DNA of 44,619 nucleotides from Bacteroidota bacterium (GCA_025363555.1 JANYDQ010000251.1:1-44619), one strand, 5' to 3'; counted from the stretch's first letter, positions 1-11,649 are shown. Notes: generated by a model from the sequence alone, not told the origin. Numbers and translations: made by a program.

Positions 1-35
1 AAAAAGTATGATTTCAAAAAGGGAAAACCGTATTC

Positions 36-277
36 TGACAAGAAAATGGAATTTTTCCGATTGGAAATGGAGTTTTTCCAATCGGAAATAACATTTTCGC
101 GATAGCAAAAAAGCCATTCCCGATTGGAAAAGAGATTTTTGCGATAGCAAAAAAAGCATTCCCGATAGGAAATACAATTTCCGCGATAGCGAAAATGATT
201 TTCGCTATCGCAAAAAACGTTTTTGCTATCGCCAAAAACATTTTTCCGATTGGAAATGGAGCATTGCCGACAGTTGG
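36..277. repeat. Tandem array of degenerate 21-bp units with dyad cores (CCGATTGG/CCAATCGG and GCGATAGC/GCTATCGC)
   Basis: Octamer cores start at 57,78,99,120,141,162,183,204,225,246 (exact 21-bp steps), degenerate at 36 and 267. Cores are flanked by T-tracts on the left and A-tracts on the right. Confidence 0.95.
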
Positions 278-451
278 AACAATTAAGTAGTGAGTATAAG
301 AATTTGATATATAAATAAAAGTAAAATAGTAATGAAACAATACCTGGTCCAGGTACGATGCGTTTCGATAGTCAAATCGATTCACTTACAAAACGCTCGA
401 AACAGAAGTAAAATGAAAGCTAATCGTATAACAACTTAAGTCGAAAATAAG

Positions 452-1069
452 ATGAAAGTCAAAATAAAAACTGGTTTTTCCAAGACGAAGGATAATGACC
501 TGCTTGTGAAAGCACAGACAATACATGATGATATGGGCAACGATTCGGTAGATTACCCGACACCGACACCCACACTTTCTTCTATCCAGACCAAAATCAA
601 TACGTTCAGCAACAAGTTGGCAGACCGGGGCAGTAAGGCGAAAACCGCTGCTAAAAACTCTGTCCGCAAGTCGCTAATTGATGCTCTCAATTTACTGGCA
701 TTGTATGCCCAGACAAATTGTGGCAACGATGCGGAAACGGCATTGAAAAGTGGTTTCGATATCTTTAAGACTGGTACTCCGGTGGGAGATTTGCCTAGAC
801 CAAGAGGTTTTACCTTGGCTTCGGGCAATAACTCGGGAGAGATTTATGCCAGTATGGAATCGTTTGGATATATTGCGAAATCCTATATTTTTAGGTACAC
901 GCAAGTGGAAGGCAGTGACCCATCGACCTGGAAAACAAAAGTTTCAACCGACCGCAAAGTCTTGATAGACATGCTGGAAAGTGGGAAAAAAGTTTTCGTT
1001 CAGGGCGCAGGTGTAGGCGCAAGCAAGCACCTGGTATGGGGCAACGTGATATCCATGTATGTCATCTAG
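452..1069 (+). CDS. Hypothetical protein, about 205 aa, resembling small repeat-associated Bacteroidota proteins of unknown function
   Basis: Clean ATG ORF; MKVKIKTGFSKTKDNDLLVKAQTIHDDMGND...PTPTPTL; followed by a terminator-like hairpin. Confidence 0.75.
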   Translation: MKVKIKTGFSKTKDNDLLVKAQTIHDDMGNDSVDYPTPTPTLSSIQTKINTFSNKLADRGSKAKTAAKNSVRKSLIDALNLLALYAQTNCGNDAETALKSGFDIFKTGTPVGDLPRPRGFTLASGNNSGEIYASMESFGYIAKSYIFRYTQVEGSDPSTWKTKVSTDRKVLIDMLESGKKVFVQGAGVGASKHLVWGNVISMYVI

Positions 1070-1091
1070 TAATAGAGAGCTGAAAAACCAT

Positions 1092-1166
1092 AAAGCACCG
1101 GGAACATCGAATTGTAGCTGTAATTGCAATTGCAGTTTTTATAGATGTTTCCGTTGCTTTTTTTTA
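1092..1166 (+). terminator. Long-stem terminator-like inverted repeat
   Basis: AAAGCACCGGGAACATC (1092-1108) pairs with GATGTTTCCGTTGCTTT (1144-1160) with 2 mismatches, followed by a T-run. Confidence 0.65.
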
Positions 1167-1221
1167 TTTTTATTTTAACAGGATTTGCCATCGGCAATTA
1201 TTTATCCCTTACTTTCGCAGC

Positions 1222-2007
1222 ATGAAAAAACTCTTCCTGGTTTATTCTTATTTCAAATACCGCCTGAAATCCGTCAATGCACATGGGGTGCATTCTCCTT
1301 TTGTGTTCAGTTTGTTGAATGATGTAATTTATAACACCAGGAAATATTATATATATGAAGAAATAGAACTGTTGCGCAAAACGCTGGTGTATGATGATAC
1401 CCTTGTTATTTGTACCGACTTGGGTGCGGGTTCATTAAACACAAAAAAACAAGAAAGGACCATCAGGCATCATGCACTTCACTCTGCCAAATCGCCCAAA
1501 TACGCCCAGTTAATTTTTCGCCTTGTCAATTATTTTCAGCCATCCCATATTTTAGAATTGGGCACTTCATTGGGCATAACCACTTGTTATATGGCAAAGG
1601 CAAATTCAAAATCGCAGATTACAACCATTGAAGGATGTGGAGAAATAGCAGCAATAGCTACACATAATTTTGAACTGATGGAAATAAATAATATAAAACA
1701 ACTAACAGGAAACTTTGATACAGTTTTGCCTTTGGTAATAACGGAAACAGAAAGACTGGACTTTGTTTTTTTTGATGGCAACCATAGGAAAGAAGCGACT
1801 TTGAATTATTTTAATCAATGCCTCAAAATAGCAGATGCAAACAGCATCTTTGTTTTTGATGATGTTTATTGGTCAGCAGAAATGAAGGAAGCCTGGGATG
1901 AAATAAAAAACAATAAGCAGGTAACGGTTACTATCGATTTATTTTATTTGGGAATTGTGTTTTTCAGGAAAGAACAGGTAAAACAAAATTTTGTGATACG
2001 GTTTTAA
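1222..2007 (+). CDS. Class I SAM-dependent methyltransferase (O-methyltransferase-like)
   Basis: ILELGTSLGITTCYMA motif I, DFVFFDGNHRKEATLNYF; N-terminal NAHGVHSPFVFSLL typical of Bacteroidota members. Confidence 0.85.
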   Translation: MKKLFLVYSYFKYRLKSVNAHGVHSPFVFSLLNDVIYNTRKYYIYEEIELLRKTLVYDDTLVICTDLGAGSLNTKKQERTIRHHALHSAKSPKYAQLIFRLVNYFQPSHILELGTSLGITTCYMAKANSKSQITTIEGCGEIAAIATHNFELMEINNIKQLTGNFDTVLPLVITETERLDFVFFDGNHRKEATLNYFNQCLKIADANSIFVFDDVYWSAEMKEAWDEIKNNKQVTVTIDLFYLGIVFFRKEQVKQNFVIRF

Positions 2008-2019
2008 TTATTATTTATC

Positions 2020-4281
2020 TTATAGCCTCACCCCCATCACCAGTATATCATCTATCTGCTCCACATCTTTCCTGTATCCGGTAATAAATGTATCTAAAGC
2101 TATGCCTTGTTCGTGCATTGTTTTATCACGGATAGAGAGAATTAAATCCTTAAACCTTTTTTTTGTTAATTTCTTTTCTCCTGTCTCGCCACCAAACTGG
2201 TCTGAAAAACCATCTGTAAAAAGATAAATTGTTTCGCCTGCATGTACTGTAAATGTATGGTTGGTAAACGGTTTGCTGTTTTCATTCATCCCTATTGGCT
2301 GCTTGTCAGCCTTGGTTTCTTTAAGTTCTCCGTTTTGCAACAATAATAAAGGGTTGTTTGCACCTGCCCATTGCAGGGCATAAGTGGCAGGCTGATTGCT
2401 GCCTTTTACTGAAGGAAGAAGGGTTAATGAACAAAGCGAAATATCCATTCCGTCTTTTATATCCTCTTCGCTTTTGCTAAAATTATCTATTATTATTTCT
2501 GCGGTTTTATCAAGTATTGCAGCCGGTTGTGTTAGTCCGAATTCTCTTACCGCCCTGTTCAATGCATTATGGCAAAGTACCGAAACCATTGCTCCTGGCA
2601 CCCCATGACCCGTGCAATCGCAGGCAGCAAATAAAATGATTTGATTTGCTGCCTGCAATTGCCCTTCATCGGTATTTAGTTTCATCGTTTCATCAGCTAA
2701 TTGAACTGTTTCCATCCAATAAAAATCTCCTGCTACTATGTCCTTTGGTTTATACAGTATAAATGAATTTTTTAAATGTTGTTTTACAAAGCGCCCCGAA
2801 GGCAGAATAGCAGATTGAATTCTAAGCGCATATTCAATGGATTGGGTAATCTCTTTATTTTTTTGCTCTACCAGTTGCTTTTGTTTTTCAACGGTTTCCT
2901 TTTGTTGTTCCACCGTTTCTTTTTGTTTGGTGATAATTAAATTATCTTTTCTTTTTCTGCGAAAGTTGCGGTAGCTAACCCCTGCAAGCACCATCATTAA
3001 AGCAAAACCTGCAACAAAAGCGTTTCGCTGAAATGCCTGCTGTTCGATCTGCGTTTTTGTTACTTCATCTTTTTTCTTTTGTTCTTCTTTTGCTACAGCG
3101 TCTTTTTTATCATAGTCCGCCTGCATTTTTAATTGAGTAATTTTATTTGCATTTTCAAAATTAAAAAGGGTATCATTTGTTTTTTTAAATAATACGTGGT
3201 TTTCGTAAGCCGATTTATAATCTTTATGATTAGCACTAATAACGGCAAGGTTTTTATATGCTTCTTTCATCAAATCATAAGCACCGAGTTCTTTAGCTAA
3301 CAGAAGTCCTTTTGTTTCGTAACTTATTGCATTTTTATAATCATTCATTCCATCATACACGCTGCCTATTGCGACATTTGAATTTGCCATGCCAAGCTTA
3401 TCTGAAATTTCTTCTTTTATTTTTAAAGAATTAAGCAGATTTTTTATTGCTAACGGATAATCGTGTTCCTGCTCATTTATTTTAGCAATATTACCATATA
3501 CAATGGCAATACTTTGTTTGTCATTTATTTTTTCACTGATAGATAATGCTTCATAATAATTTTTTAATGCGTCAATAATATTACCTTTTAAATTATATAC
3601 ATTTCCTATATTAATATAAGATTCACTAATATCGGAACTTCTCCCTAGTTTCTCTCGTTTTTGGAGCGAAAGATTCAAATTTTTTAACGCCTCTTCATAA
3701 TTTTTAAGTCGTATATAAAGACCTCCAATATTGTTGTATTGTGTCGCAATATTTTTTTCATCCTTTATTTCTTCATATATTTTTAATGCGGCAAAATATT
3801 GTGTTATAGCTTCAGCAGTATTGCACTGATAATTATAAATGTTGCCTATATTACAACAGGCATTAGCAATTCCTGTTTTATAATTAATTTCCTGCGCAAT
3901 TTTTAAAGATTTTTGATAAAACTCCAATGCTTCCTTATAATTTCCTTTTATTTCTGTAACTACCCCTTTGCTAGTATATCCATTTAGCACCCCCTTTTTA
4001 TACCCTATTTTTTCTGACAAAGTCAAACATTGTTCTGCACATGTCAGTGCTTTATCAGGGCTGCTGTCCCAATATAATTTACTAATTTGATAAAACAGGT
4101 TTGCTTTTGTAGAATCTTTCGGAGTTAAAGTTGAATGTTTCTTTATCGCATCCAACTTTTTTATTTCATTTTGCAAACTATCTATAGTATGCTGGTCTTG
4201 CGCCAAAGAAGAGTTTTGCAACAACTGAATAAATAAGAGTATGAAAATTATTTTCGGCATATTTTGTTTTGAATAAGGCAA
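2020..4281 (-). CDS. TPR-repeat sensor with C-terminal SpoIIE/PP2C-type serine phosphatase domain
   Basis: Multiple TPRs, one TM segment (AFVAGFALMMVLAGVSY), coiled coil, then KDIVAGDFYWME...CDCTGHGVPGAMVSVLCHNALN...LFTDGFSDQFGG. Confidence 0.9.
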   Translation of the reverse strand: MPYSKQNMPKIIFILLFIQLLQNSSLAQDQHTIDSLQNEIKKLDAIKKHSTLTPKDSTKANLFYQISKLYWDSSPDKALTCAEQCLTLSEKIGYKKGVLNGYTSKGVVTEIKGNYKEALEFYQKSLKIAQEINYKTGIANACCNIGNIYNYQCNTAEAITQYFAALKIYEEIKDEKNIATQYNNIGGLYIRLKNYEEALKNLNLSLQKREKLGRSSDISESYINIGNVYNLKGNIIDALKNYYEALSISEKINDKQSIAIVYGNIAKINEQEHDYPLAIKNLLNSLKIKEEISDKLGMANSNVAIGSVYDGMNDYKNAISYETKGLLLAKELGAYDLMKEAYKNLAVISANHKDYKSAYENHVLFKKTNDTLFNFENANKITQLKMQADYDKKDAVAKEEQKKKDEVTKTQIEQQAFQRNAFVAGFALMMVLAGVSYRNFRRKRKDNLIITKQKETVEQQKETVEKQKQLVEQKNKEITQSIEYALRIQSAILPSGRFVKQHLKNSFILYKPKDIVAGDFYWMETVQLADETMKLNTDEGQLQAANQIILFAACDCTGHGVPGAMVSVLCHNALNRAVREFGLTQPAAILDKTAEIIIDNFSKSEEDIKDGMDISLCSLTLLPSVKGSNQPATYALQWAGANNPLLLLQNGELKETKADKQPIGMNENSKPFTNHTFTVHAGETIYLFTDGFSDQFGGETGEKKLTKKRFKDLILSIRDKTMHEQGIALDTFITGYRKDVEQIDDILVMGVRL

Positions 4282-4380
4282 AGGTAAAAAATAATGTTAA
4301 CGGTTAATTGACTTCTCAATCTCATAGATTTAAAAACCAGCCAGATTTGAGTATCAGATGCTTCTCTTGCTTATAAGACA

Positions 4381-4416
4381 AAAAAATCCCGCCCTTTTCC
4401 AAAAGCGGGATTTTTA
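4381..4416 (-). terminator. Rho-independent terminator
   Basis: AAAAATCCCGC-ccttttccaaaa-GCGGGATTTTT, just downstream of the minus-strand gene ending at 4456. Confidence 0.8.
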
Positions 4417-4455
4417 CAATTTAGAATTTTTTCTTTTTGACTATTACAAGTACTA

Positions 4456-7400
4456 TTATTGAATCATTATTTTTATTTTGTAACTTTTATTATATTGATC
4501 GATTATTTCCACAAAATAAATCCCATTACTCAAATCACCTTTTTCGATGATAACCTGGTTGCCGGAAAATGTTTTCCGTCTTAATTCTTTGCCAGGCACA
4601 TCCCTAATATACATAGTACTGTTATTTTGTTCTTTATCAAAACTAATAGTAGTAGTAGAAGTAAATGGATTTGGATAAATGGTAAAACCGTCATGGTTGC
4701 TGTTCTGATTTATTCCTAAAACAAAATAATTATAACAGGTGGATGTATCAATACAACCATTTTGGGTAATGTATAAAGCATAATTACCATTGCCCGAAGG
4801 ATGAAATACAACGCTGTCCGCACCCTGTATCACAGAATAGCCCGAACTGCAATTGAGCCATTGATAAGTAACATTTAAAGGTGGATTATTCACCGTTAAA
4901 TAATTTGAGTTTTGAACCACGGTTTGATGATGTTGTGAAATACTACAGCCCGGCATGTAAATATCGGACGAATCCACAATATAATCAAGAAATTGAAAAT
5001 TATTTTGTGCAGCAGTTAAATTAACCGTGTATATCGAATCGCGCTGCAAGCCCGGAATATCAACCAATACAGTATAAGTACCTAAAGAGATGTTATTAAA
5101 CTGGTAATGTCCGCTTGTATCCGAAGTGGTGGTATTTACAATTAGTCCAGCGTGTCCCACTTTTATTTCTACACCGGAAACAGGTTGCGTAGGGTTATGA
5201 TAATAATGCTGCCCTTCGGTGATACGCCCTGCCAGTGTCCCCAGGATACCTGTTGTTGTGGTATCTACTGCAAACAATGCAACATTTATAGAATCGCTGT
5301 TCGACAGGCACCCGTGTGTTATAGGTGTTGCATTGTCCCAAATAGCAGTGGAGGCAACAGAATCGAAATAAGTGGTAATTAAAGGTTGTGCAGTATAAAA
5401 AATATTATCAGGAAATATTTTTACGATATATTTACCATGAAGAATAGTATCGAACTGGTAGTATCCTAAACCATTAAGCGAAAAATGTTGCGGTACTGAA
5501 TCGAAATGAGTGTAAATAGGTTGCCAGTTATACAATTCAGCATAGCCATGAGTAACAGGAGCCCCCAAATAAGTTGCATAACCGCTTATTTGAGTAGTTG
5601 GATGCACAATAAGATTAACAATATAGCTGGTGGTGCAACTCATAGAATCGGTAACGGTTAAGGAATAACTGGCGGTGGACGAAGGAGAAATTTTTAATGT
5701 GTCAGAAAAAGTGACAGGTAGCGTATTCCAGTAATACGAAAGATGACCTATGCCTCCGCCTCCAACTCCGATTAATAAAGCAGTATCATGAAGACAAATA
5801 GAAGTTGGTCCGCTTACAGTAAGAGTTATAATAGGATTAAAAGTAAGGTGGGTAGTAACAATACTGTCGCATCCGCCAATAGCAGTAAGAGTATCAAGAT
5901 AGGTACCCGCCAAGGTATAAGTATGAATGCCTACTGCCAGAGATTTGCCTCCACATTTGAAAACGTTTTGAGTAGTATGCAATGTATCACCTACTGTAAG
6001 ATTGGTGGTAAGAATACTGTCGCAGGTGGAATATCCGGCAATGGTATCAATATAAATTCCGGTAGTAGTGTAAGTATTCACACCTACTGTAACGGAGCCA
6101 CCTGCACAGAAATTATAAGCAGTAGTAGTGTAAGAGGGGCTATGCTGATTAGGATTATTATCGTTACAATCTGTACCTGATATTCCTGAATAAATATAAC
6201 CGGCACCGGGACTTGCACAGGAATACACAGGAGCACCAACAGTATAACCATCGCCATCCTGGTCCATATACCAGGCAAAGTCATCTGTTTCATAATTGGA
6301 AGTGTTACCGGCAAGTACAAAATTGGTAAGTACCCCATCGTAACCCGCATTAAAGTTATAAGCTATGTTAAAGCCGGAATTAGCACTTCCCGGAGCAGCA
6401 CCGGTATTATCAAAGTTATAAAATACAATATCTCCATTGCTTCCAAGGGAATCACTTTTCATTGCATCAATAATATTTTGCGGAGATATTGCATAATCCC
6501 AAATACTTACATTATCCATTCCCCCTGGAAATGTATTGGGCATACTGTCTGTACCCCCGCCTATAGTAATATTATAAAAATTTGGATTAAAGCTGGTGGA
6601 AGTACTAGTAGCAACCAGCAATCCGTTTAAATATAGATTTAGTGTATTAAATCCATCATAAGTAGCGGTGGCATAATACCATTGCCCCTGATAAATGGTA
6701 CCCCCCAGAATATGATGCTCCACATGTGATGTATCGTACATTGAAAAATCTAATACCCCGTTTGCGTATATCCCATTGCCTTCCCTTAACACAAATCCTG
6801 AACCTCCGTTATAGTTGCCATGTTTATCAAGCAAGTAAGAATTCCATACGGATTTTATACTGTCCTCTTTAAACCAACATCCAATAGAGAATGCGGAATT
6901 AGCGGAACCAAAAAGAAGATTGGATTGATAAGCCGTAATTACATTATTAGAGTTTTCGTCAAATCGAATATATACACCGGTGTTATCATCAATTAATCCA
7001 TCACAGTTGTCATCAATACCATTGCCACAAATTTCAGCGCCCGGGTGAATATTCGGGTTACCATCATTACAGTCAAAGGAGTTGTCAACATACCCTGAAG
7101 GAATAATGCAGGAGGCCACAATGGTATCTATTAAAGGATTTCCATAGCCATCTCCATCAGCGTCCCTGTAATAAGTACAACCAAGTCCGTGATTATTTAA
7201 GCTCGATGCAGTATCAATAATACCAAAAGGAGAGAAAGAAGTTATTCCGCTTCGCGAGAAGGTATAAGGGTCGGTACCGCTTGCAGCAGCATTTGTTCCG
7301 GTATTCCAAGCACCACCCGTATAATGTCCCAGTTCGGTATAAGTCCTGTTAAAGTTAGTCCATTCATCCACAGTATTCCATTGTAAGGTAAGAGTGGCGT

Positions 7401-9657
7401 TGCTACCTCCGGCGGTTGCCTCGTGTATAAGCCAAGTGCCCCCTACCACGTGGTTAGTTACTGCTGCTGATGTAGGGTTGTTATTCGCATCGTACGATGA
7501 ATAAATATTATCAAGCATACCAACACTAAACTGGTCTGCAGTACTTCCACTTGCTAAATTAACTGTTGCAGGCATATAACATATAGGAATGCCAACCGGG
7601 AAAAGAACATCAGTAGCAACAGGTACATTTCTTTTTACTTTTCCTGTATCATTTGTAACTAAATAAGAAGCAGGACTTGGAGTGCCACCAATGGCAATGG
7701 AACCTAAATTCAAATCGTAATAATTCAAATATATTTTTCCTGAAATAAAGTTGAGCGAAGAAGTAATAGTAGGGCTGCCATTAAGCCACAAATAACCATT
7801 AGTAGAATCATTCATCGTTAAGTTAACAATACTTCCTGTTCCATTCAAATATTGTTGTGAACCACCACTAAACGTAAAGTTTGGAAGCGTAATACTTCCA
7901 TTGTTAGTAATACTTGTACCTGTGAACAGAATGTTTGCAGTACCTGTCAGTACAGCACCTGCGGCAATGGAATAAGTTCCACTTTGAGTGCCGCTGCCAT
8001 ATCCTAAGTATATATTTCCAGTATTAATATTTACGTTACCGGTATTATTGAACGTAAAGGCAGTTTGGTTACCAATTAAGCTTGTACCTGTACCACCCGT
8101 TTTGGTAATGGTTCCGGTATTGGTTAAAGTGTGAGCACCAACACCCGAAGAAGTAAACCCGCCATCGGCAGTAAGGCTAATTGCTCCGCTATTATTAAAC
8201 TGTGCGCTATTCCCAATCTGTATATCTGTAGCTTGAGAATAGTTGGTGCTTGCGTTATTGAAAATCCTTGACCCAAAAAGAAAAAGAGTAGCTCCGGGTG
8301 AAATAGTTGCAGTAGCACCACTTTGTAAAGTAGTAGTTCCTAAACCCTGCATCGTACCTCCGCTCCAGGTAAAGGCAGTTGGTATTGTTATTGTGCCGCT
8401 GCCTTGCATAGTGCCTCCACTTAGCAAGAAACTATTAATTGTCGGAGAGTTGTTCCAGTTTACTGTTCCACCGCTTTGGCTGGTTACTACCGTAGCGTCA
8501 TAGGTGCCGGAAGCAATAGTAACCGTTGCTCCGTTAAAGGTTACATTTCCTGTTCCTGTTACCGAAGAACCTGCAGAGAGTGTGTACGTTCCGGTAGTAA
8601 ATTGGATAGTTTTTCCAGTGGAAGTGTTGAACACTCCTGTATGAGTTCCAGTTCCTGCCTGTAAAGATATTGTTCCGCTATTGCAAGTAACAGTTCCTGT
8701 ATTATTGAACGTAAAGGCAGTTTGGTTACCAATTAAACTGGTGCCGGTGCCACCTGTTTTGGTAATGGTTCCGGTATTGGTTAAAGTGTGAGCACCAACA
8801 CCCGAAGAAGTAAATCCGCCATCGGCAGTAAGGCTAATCGCTCCGCTATTATTAAACTGTGCGCTATTCCCAATCTGTATATCTGAAGATTGAGAATAGT
8901 TGGTGCTTGCGTTATTAAAAATCCGTGTATCAAAAAGAAAGAGAGTAACTGCCGGTGAAATAGTTGCAGTAGCACCACTTGCAATGGTTGTTGTTCCTGC
9001 ACCGCTCATGTTTCCTCCTGTCCAGTTAAAAGTAGCTCCGGCATTAATTGATACCGAACCACCACCTGTTAATGCAGCAGAAGAAGATGTTAAATTTAGT
9101 GTACCATTTACTTGCAAATCAGTTCCGGCACCATCATTAAGTGTAAGTGTTCCGATACTGACAATGGCTAATGTTCCACCTGTGTTTACAACAATTTGAT
9201 CAGCGGTTACAGCAGTTGTAACAGTTACAGTAGTTCCGCTTTGAATAGTAATGGTACTATCAGTATATGAAGGTATTGAAGTTGCAGTTCCCCAAACACA
9301 ACCATCATACATTTGCCAAGTTGAGAGACTGCTCCAGTTGCCATTGCCGACACTTCTAAATTCGCGGGTACTAACACATTGAACCGTAAAAGTTCTGCCT
9401 TCGGGTAAGCTCCATAAGCCGTTTACATCCTGAAACCTGGTATATAAGGTGTGGCTACCAGCTGCCAAACCTGTTGCAGAAATTGGTAAAATGTTCAAAT
9501 ACACACTATCATTTGCTGAAAAAGTAAGCAACGTTCCGTTACCAACACCCGGGTCGGTATCAAAATAATATTCTGCTTTGCTTATGTTTTGAGCATTGGT
9601 AATGTTTGTAGCCAACAAAAGAAGGATGGCAAATAAATGGATGTATGTTTTTTTCAT
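4456..9657 (-). CDS. Large secreted surface protein with repeats, MopE-like metal-binding motifs, LamG-like domain and T9SS type A C-terminal sorting domain
   Basis: Signal peptide [33 protein letters not shown]...[31 protein letters not shown]-terminus [16 protein letters not shown]...[22 protein letters not shown]. Confidence 0.92.
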   Translation of the reverse strand: MKKTYIHLFAILLLLATNITNAQNISKAEYYFDTDPGVGNGTLLTFSANDSVYLNILPISATGLAAGSHTLYTRFQDVNGLWSLPEGRTFTVQCVSTREFRSVGNGNWSSLSTWQMYDGCVWGTATSIPSYTDSTITIQSGTTVTVTTAVTADQIVVNTGGTLAIVSIGTLTLNDGAGTDLQVNGTLNLTSSSAALTGGGSVSINAGATFNWTGGNMSGAGTTTIASGATATISPAVTLFLFDTRIFNNASTNYSQSSDIQIGNSAQFNNSGAISLTADGGFTSSGVGAHTLTNTGTITKTGGTGTSLIGNQTAFTFNNTGTVTCNSGTISLQAGTGTHTGVFNTSTGKTIQFTTGTYTLSAGSSVTGTGNVTFNGATVTIASGTYDATVVTSQSGGTVNWNNSPTINSFLLSGGTMQGSGTITIPTAFTWSGGTMQGLGTTTLQSGATATISPGATLFLFGSRIFNNASTNYSQATDIQIGNSAQFNNSGAISLTADGGFTSSGVGAHTLTNTGTITKTGGTGTSLIGNQTAFTFNNTGNVNINTGNIYLGYGSGTQSGTYSIAAGAVLTGTANILFTGTSITNNGSITLPNFTFSGGSQQYLNGTGSIVNLTMNDSTNGYLWLNGSPTITSSLNFISGKIYLNYYDLNLGSIAIGGTPSPASYLVTNDTGKVKRNVPVATDVLFPVGIPICYMPATVNLASGSTADQFSVGMLDNIYSSYDANNNPTSAAVTNHVVGGTWLIHEATAGGSNATLTLQWNTVDEWTNFNRTYTELGHYTGGAWNTGTNAAASGTDPYTFSRSGITSFSPFGIIDTASSLNNHGLGCTYYRDADGDGYGNPLIDTIVASCIIPSGYVDNSFDCNDGNPNIHPGAEICGNGIDDNCDGLIDDNTGVYIRFDENSNNVITAYQSNLLFGSANSAFSIGCWFKEDSIKSVWNSYLLDKHGNYNGGSGFVLREGNGIYANGVLDFSMYDTSHVEHHILGGTIYQGQWYYATATYDGFNTLNLYLNGLLVATSTSTSFNPNFYNITIGGGTDSMPNTFPGGMDNVSIWDYAISPQNIIDAMKSDSLGSNGDIVFYNFDNTGAAPGSANSGFNIAYNFNAGYDGVLTNFVLAGNTSNYETDDFAWYMDQDGDGYTVGAPVYSCASPGAGYIYSGISGTDCNDNNPNQHSPSYTTTAYNFCAGGSVTVGVNTYTTTGIYIDTIAGYSTCDSILTTNLTVGDTLHTTQNVFKCGGKSLAVGIHTYTLAGTYLDTLTAIGGCDSIVTTHLTFNPIITLTVSGPTSICLHDTALLIGVGGGGIGHLSYYWNTLPVTFSDTLKISPSSTASYSLTVTDSMSCTTSYIVNLIVHPTTQISGYATYLGAPVTHGYAELYNWQPIYTHFDSVPQHFSLNGLGYYQFDTILHGKYIVKIFPDNIFYTAQPLITTYFDSVASTAIWDNATPITHGCLSNSDSINVALFAVDTTTTGILGTLAGRITEGQHYYHNPTQPVSGVEIKVGHAGLIVNTTTSDTSGHYQFNNISLGTYTVLVDIPGLQRDSIYTVNLTAAQNNFQFLDYIVDSSDIYMPGCSISQHHQTVVQNSNYLTVNNPPLNVTYQWLNCSSGYSVIQGADSVVFHPSGNGNYALYITQNGCIDTSTCYNYFVLGINQNSNHDGFTIYPNPFTSTTTISFDKEQNNSTMYIRDVPGKELRRKTFSGNQVIIEKGDLSNGIYFVEIIDQYNKSYKIKIMIQ
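8041..8322. repeat. Intragenic direct repeat copy A (partner at 8698-8979, offset 657 bp)
   Basis: Near-identical DNA (attattgaacgtaaaggcagtttggttaccaatta...) in phase at 657 bp = 219 codons. Confidence 0.85.
8698..8979. repeat. Intragenic direct repeat copy B
   Basis: Copy of 8041-8322 with few substitutions; also visible as the repeated peptide [79 protein letters not shown]. Confidence 0.85.
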
Positions 9658-9705
9658 AATTGTATTAAATAAGTCGCTTTATATTTTTGTTATAATCTGT
9701 TGCTA

Positions 9706-10749
9706 TTAGTGAGTTACTCCACTCGGAGAAATATAATCTTTTTTAGTTCCCGAAACATTGAGGTTTATTGTTCCATTATAATTGACAATTGTATTTATGC
9801 TCATTGTTTTTACCTGCGGAATTGCTGGCTCTAACCCAATTGGTGAAACACCCTGCAAATAATTGGAACCACCATACGGACCAATATCACTGCCATCTGT
9901 ACCTGTTCCATATCCGGGTGAGGAGGATGAAAGCATATAATTATTTGTTGGGCTAAACTGGTAATTTAAAGTTTGAATGTATTTAAACATTGGGTCATGA
10001 GCTATAAAATTTCCGCTACCACTATTGTTTCCGTAAGCTACTGTATCTTGAGACGTATTAAAAGTAAGGTTATTATAAAACACACATAAAGAGCAACCTA
10101 AAGGAGCTGCGCCATAAAAAATATTATTCGTAATAGTGTCGTTATACACTTGACTGAAAGCATTATTAGAAGAATTATAAAAGAACAAATTATTTGTAAT
10201 TTTTACTGTCGGTTGATTAGAAGCATAAACCATATCTTCTATAATATTACCGGCGATGGTGATATTACTGTTATTATTTATTTGAATGGATGCGCAGATA
10301 TTGTTTGCAAATACCCAATTGGAAGAGCCCATGCCAACGCTACAACTATTAAATTCATTTCTTAAAATAGTTATATTTTGCGGATGAGCGTTATTGCAAT
10401 AAATGGTTCCTGTAATATTTAATCCTTCAACAACACTACCCGAAGCGTTAGAAACAAAAACTAACGAATCGAAAATTACATTATAAACACTTGATACAAG
10501 CGGGTTTTGTTTTTGAGGATTAGCACCTGTACCTATTATAGTTACGCGCTTTTTTAGGGTAACTGTTCCGTAATTAGTGTTGGAACCACTTACATAAATT
10601 GTATCTCCTGCATTTATTGCATCAATAGCGGTTTGTAAGTTGCTATATTGCCCACCTCCATTATTGTTTACACTAATAACAGTTGCTTTTGCGAGCATTG
10701 TAAAGCATACTATTGCAATTACTATAATTGTTGAGAATGTTTTTTTCAT
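9706..10749 (-). CDS. Secreted right-handed beta-helix (parallel beta-helix) protein
   Basis: Signal peptide; ISVNNNGGGQYSNLQTAIDAINAGDTIYVSG...; repeated NITILRNEF/NITIAGNIIEDM/VKITNNLFFYN rungs. Confidence 0.85.
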   Translation of the reverse strand: MKKTFSTIIVIAIVCFTMLAKATVISVNNNGGGQYSNLQTAIDAINAGDTIYVSGSNTNYGTVTLKKRVTIIGTGANPQKQNPLVSSVYNVIFDSLVFVSNASGSVVEGLNITGTIYCNNAHPQNITILRNEFNSCSVGMGSSNWVFANNICASIQINNNSNITIAGNIIEDMVYASNQPTVKITNNLFFYNSSNNAFSQVYNDTITNNIFYGAAPLGCSLCVFYNNLTFNTSQDTVAYGNNSGSGNFIAHDPMFKYIQTLNYQFSPTNNYMLSSSSPGYGTGTDGSDIGPYGGSNYLQGVSPIGLEPAIPQVKTMSINTIVNYNGTINLNVSGTKKDYISPSGVTH

Positions 10750-10855
10750 TTGCTTTTGGTTTTATTATTTTAATTAAGCCGCTAAGCTAAAATAAATAAT
10801 TGAATTGAAGAAATAATTTTTTATGCGCTTCTTGTTAAAATCAGATATTAGAATT

Positions 10856-10863
10856 TATATTTG
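10856..10863 (+). promoter_or_regulatory. Bacteroidota-type -7 box (TATATTTG)
   Basis: TAnnTTTG match upstream of the ATG at 10879, with a TTG about 20 nt further upstream. Confidence 0.5.
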
Positions 10864-10878
10864 TACATTCGCACCACG

Positions 10879-11598
10879 ATGCAATCAATTATACATTTAA
10901 AAAATATAGCTAAGGCTTATAAAATAGGAACAGAGGTGATTCATGCCCTGCGTGATGTTTCGTTAGAAATTTCTAAAAACGAATATGTAGCCCTGATGGG
11001 TCCTTCGGGCAGCGGAAAGTCAACCCTGATGAATGTGCTCGGTTGCCTGGATAGCCCCACCAGCGGAGAATATATACTGAATGGAATTTCAGTTGCTCAA
11101 ATGCTGGACAATAAATTAGCAGAAGTGCGAAACAAAGAAATTGGTTTTGTGTTTCAGTCTTTTAATTTATTGCCCCGTTCCACAGCTTTGGATAATGTAA
11201 TGCTTCCTTTGATTTATGCAGGTTATAACAAAGCAGACAGGTTAAAAAGAGGAAAAGAAGTACTGGAGCAGGTAGGTTTGGGAGATAGAATAATGCACAA
11301 ACCAAATGAACTTTCGGGAGGGCAACGACAGCGGGTGGCTATTGCAAGAGCATTGGTAAATCATCCTGCCATTATATTAGCCGATGAGCCAACAGGAAAC
11401 CTGGATTCAAAAACTTCTATAGAAATTATGGCATTGCTGGAAGAAATTCATAAACAGGGAAACACCATTGTGCTGGTAACCCACGAAGAAGACATTGCCC
11501 AACATGCTCACAGGATAGTAAGATTAAAAGACGGGATAGTGGAAAGGGATTATAAAAACGAAACGATTATTTCTGTGAGCAGCAGGCTAGTTCATTAG
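10879..11598 (+). CDS. ABC transporter ATP-binding protein, LolD/MacB type
   Basis: Walker [25 protein letters not shown] signature, Walker [14 protein letters not shown]; first plausible ATG at 10879. Confidence 0.9.
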   Translation: MQSIIHLKNIAKAYKIGTEVIHALRDVSLEISKNEYVALMGPSGSGKSTLMNVLGCLDSPTSGEYILNGISVAQMLDNKLAEVRNKEIGFVFQSFNLLPRSTALDNVMLPLIYAGYNKADRLKRGKEVLEQVGLGDRIMHKPNELSGGQRQRVAIARALVNHPAIILADEPTGNLDSKTSIEIMALLEEIHKQGNTIVLVTHEEDIAQHAHRIVRLKDGIVERDYKNETIISVSSRLVH

Positions 11599-11649
11599 TT
11601 TACCATTGATTCATTAGTAATGTACGAAACATGCAATTTGAAATTTAAT

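Noticed and set aside
36-277. CRISPR array
   Set aside because: No constant 24-40-bp repeat with unique spacers; the period is 21 bp and the whole unit is degenerate. No cas genes in the window.
14-385. Minus-strand 123-aa ORF with heptapeptide repeats (FPIGK../FAIAK..)
   Set aside because: The heptad is a by-product of a 21-bp DNA period divisible by three. Units occur in both orientations with palindromic cores, and there is no convincing start region or gene context.
5788-9199. Several ORFs opposite to or out of frame with the 1733-aa T9SS protein (5788-6180, 6084-6350, 8243-8503, 8900-9199 and others)
   Set aside because: Shadow ORFs with low-complexity translations; the long frame has signal peptide, domains and sorting domain.
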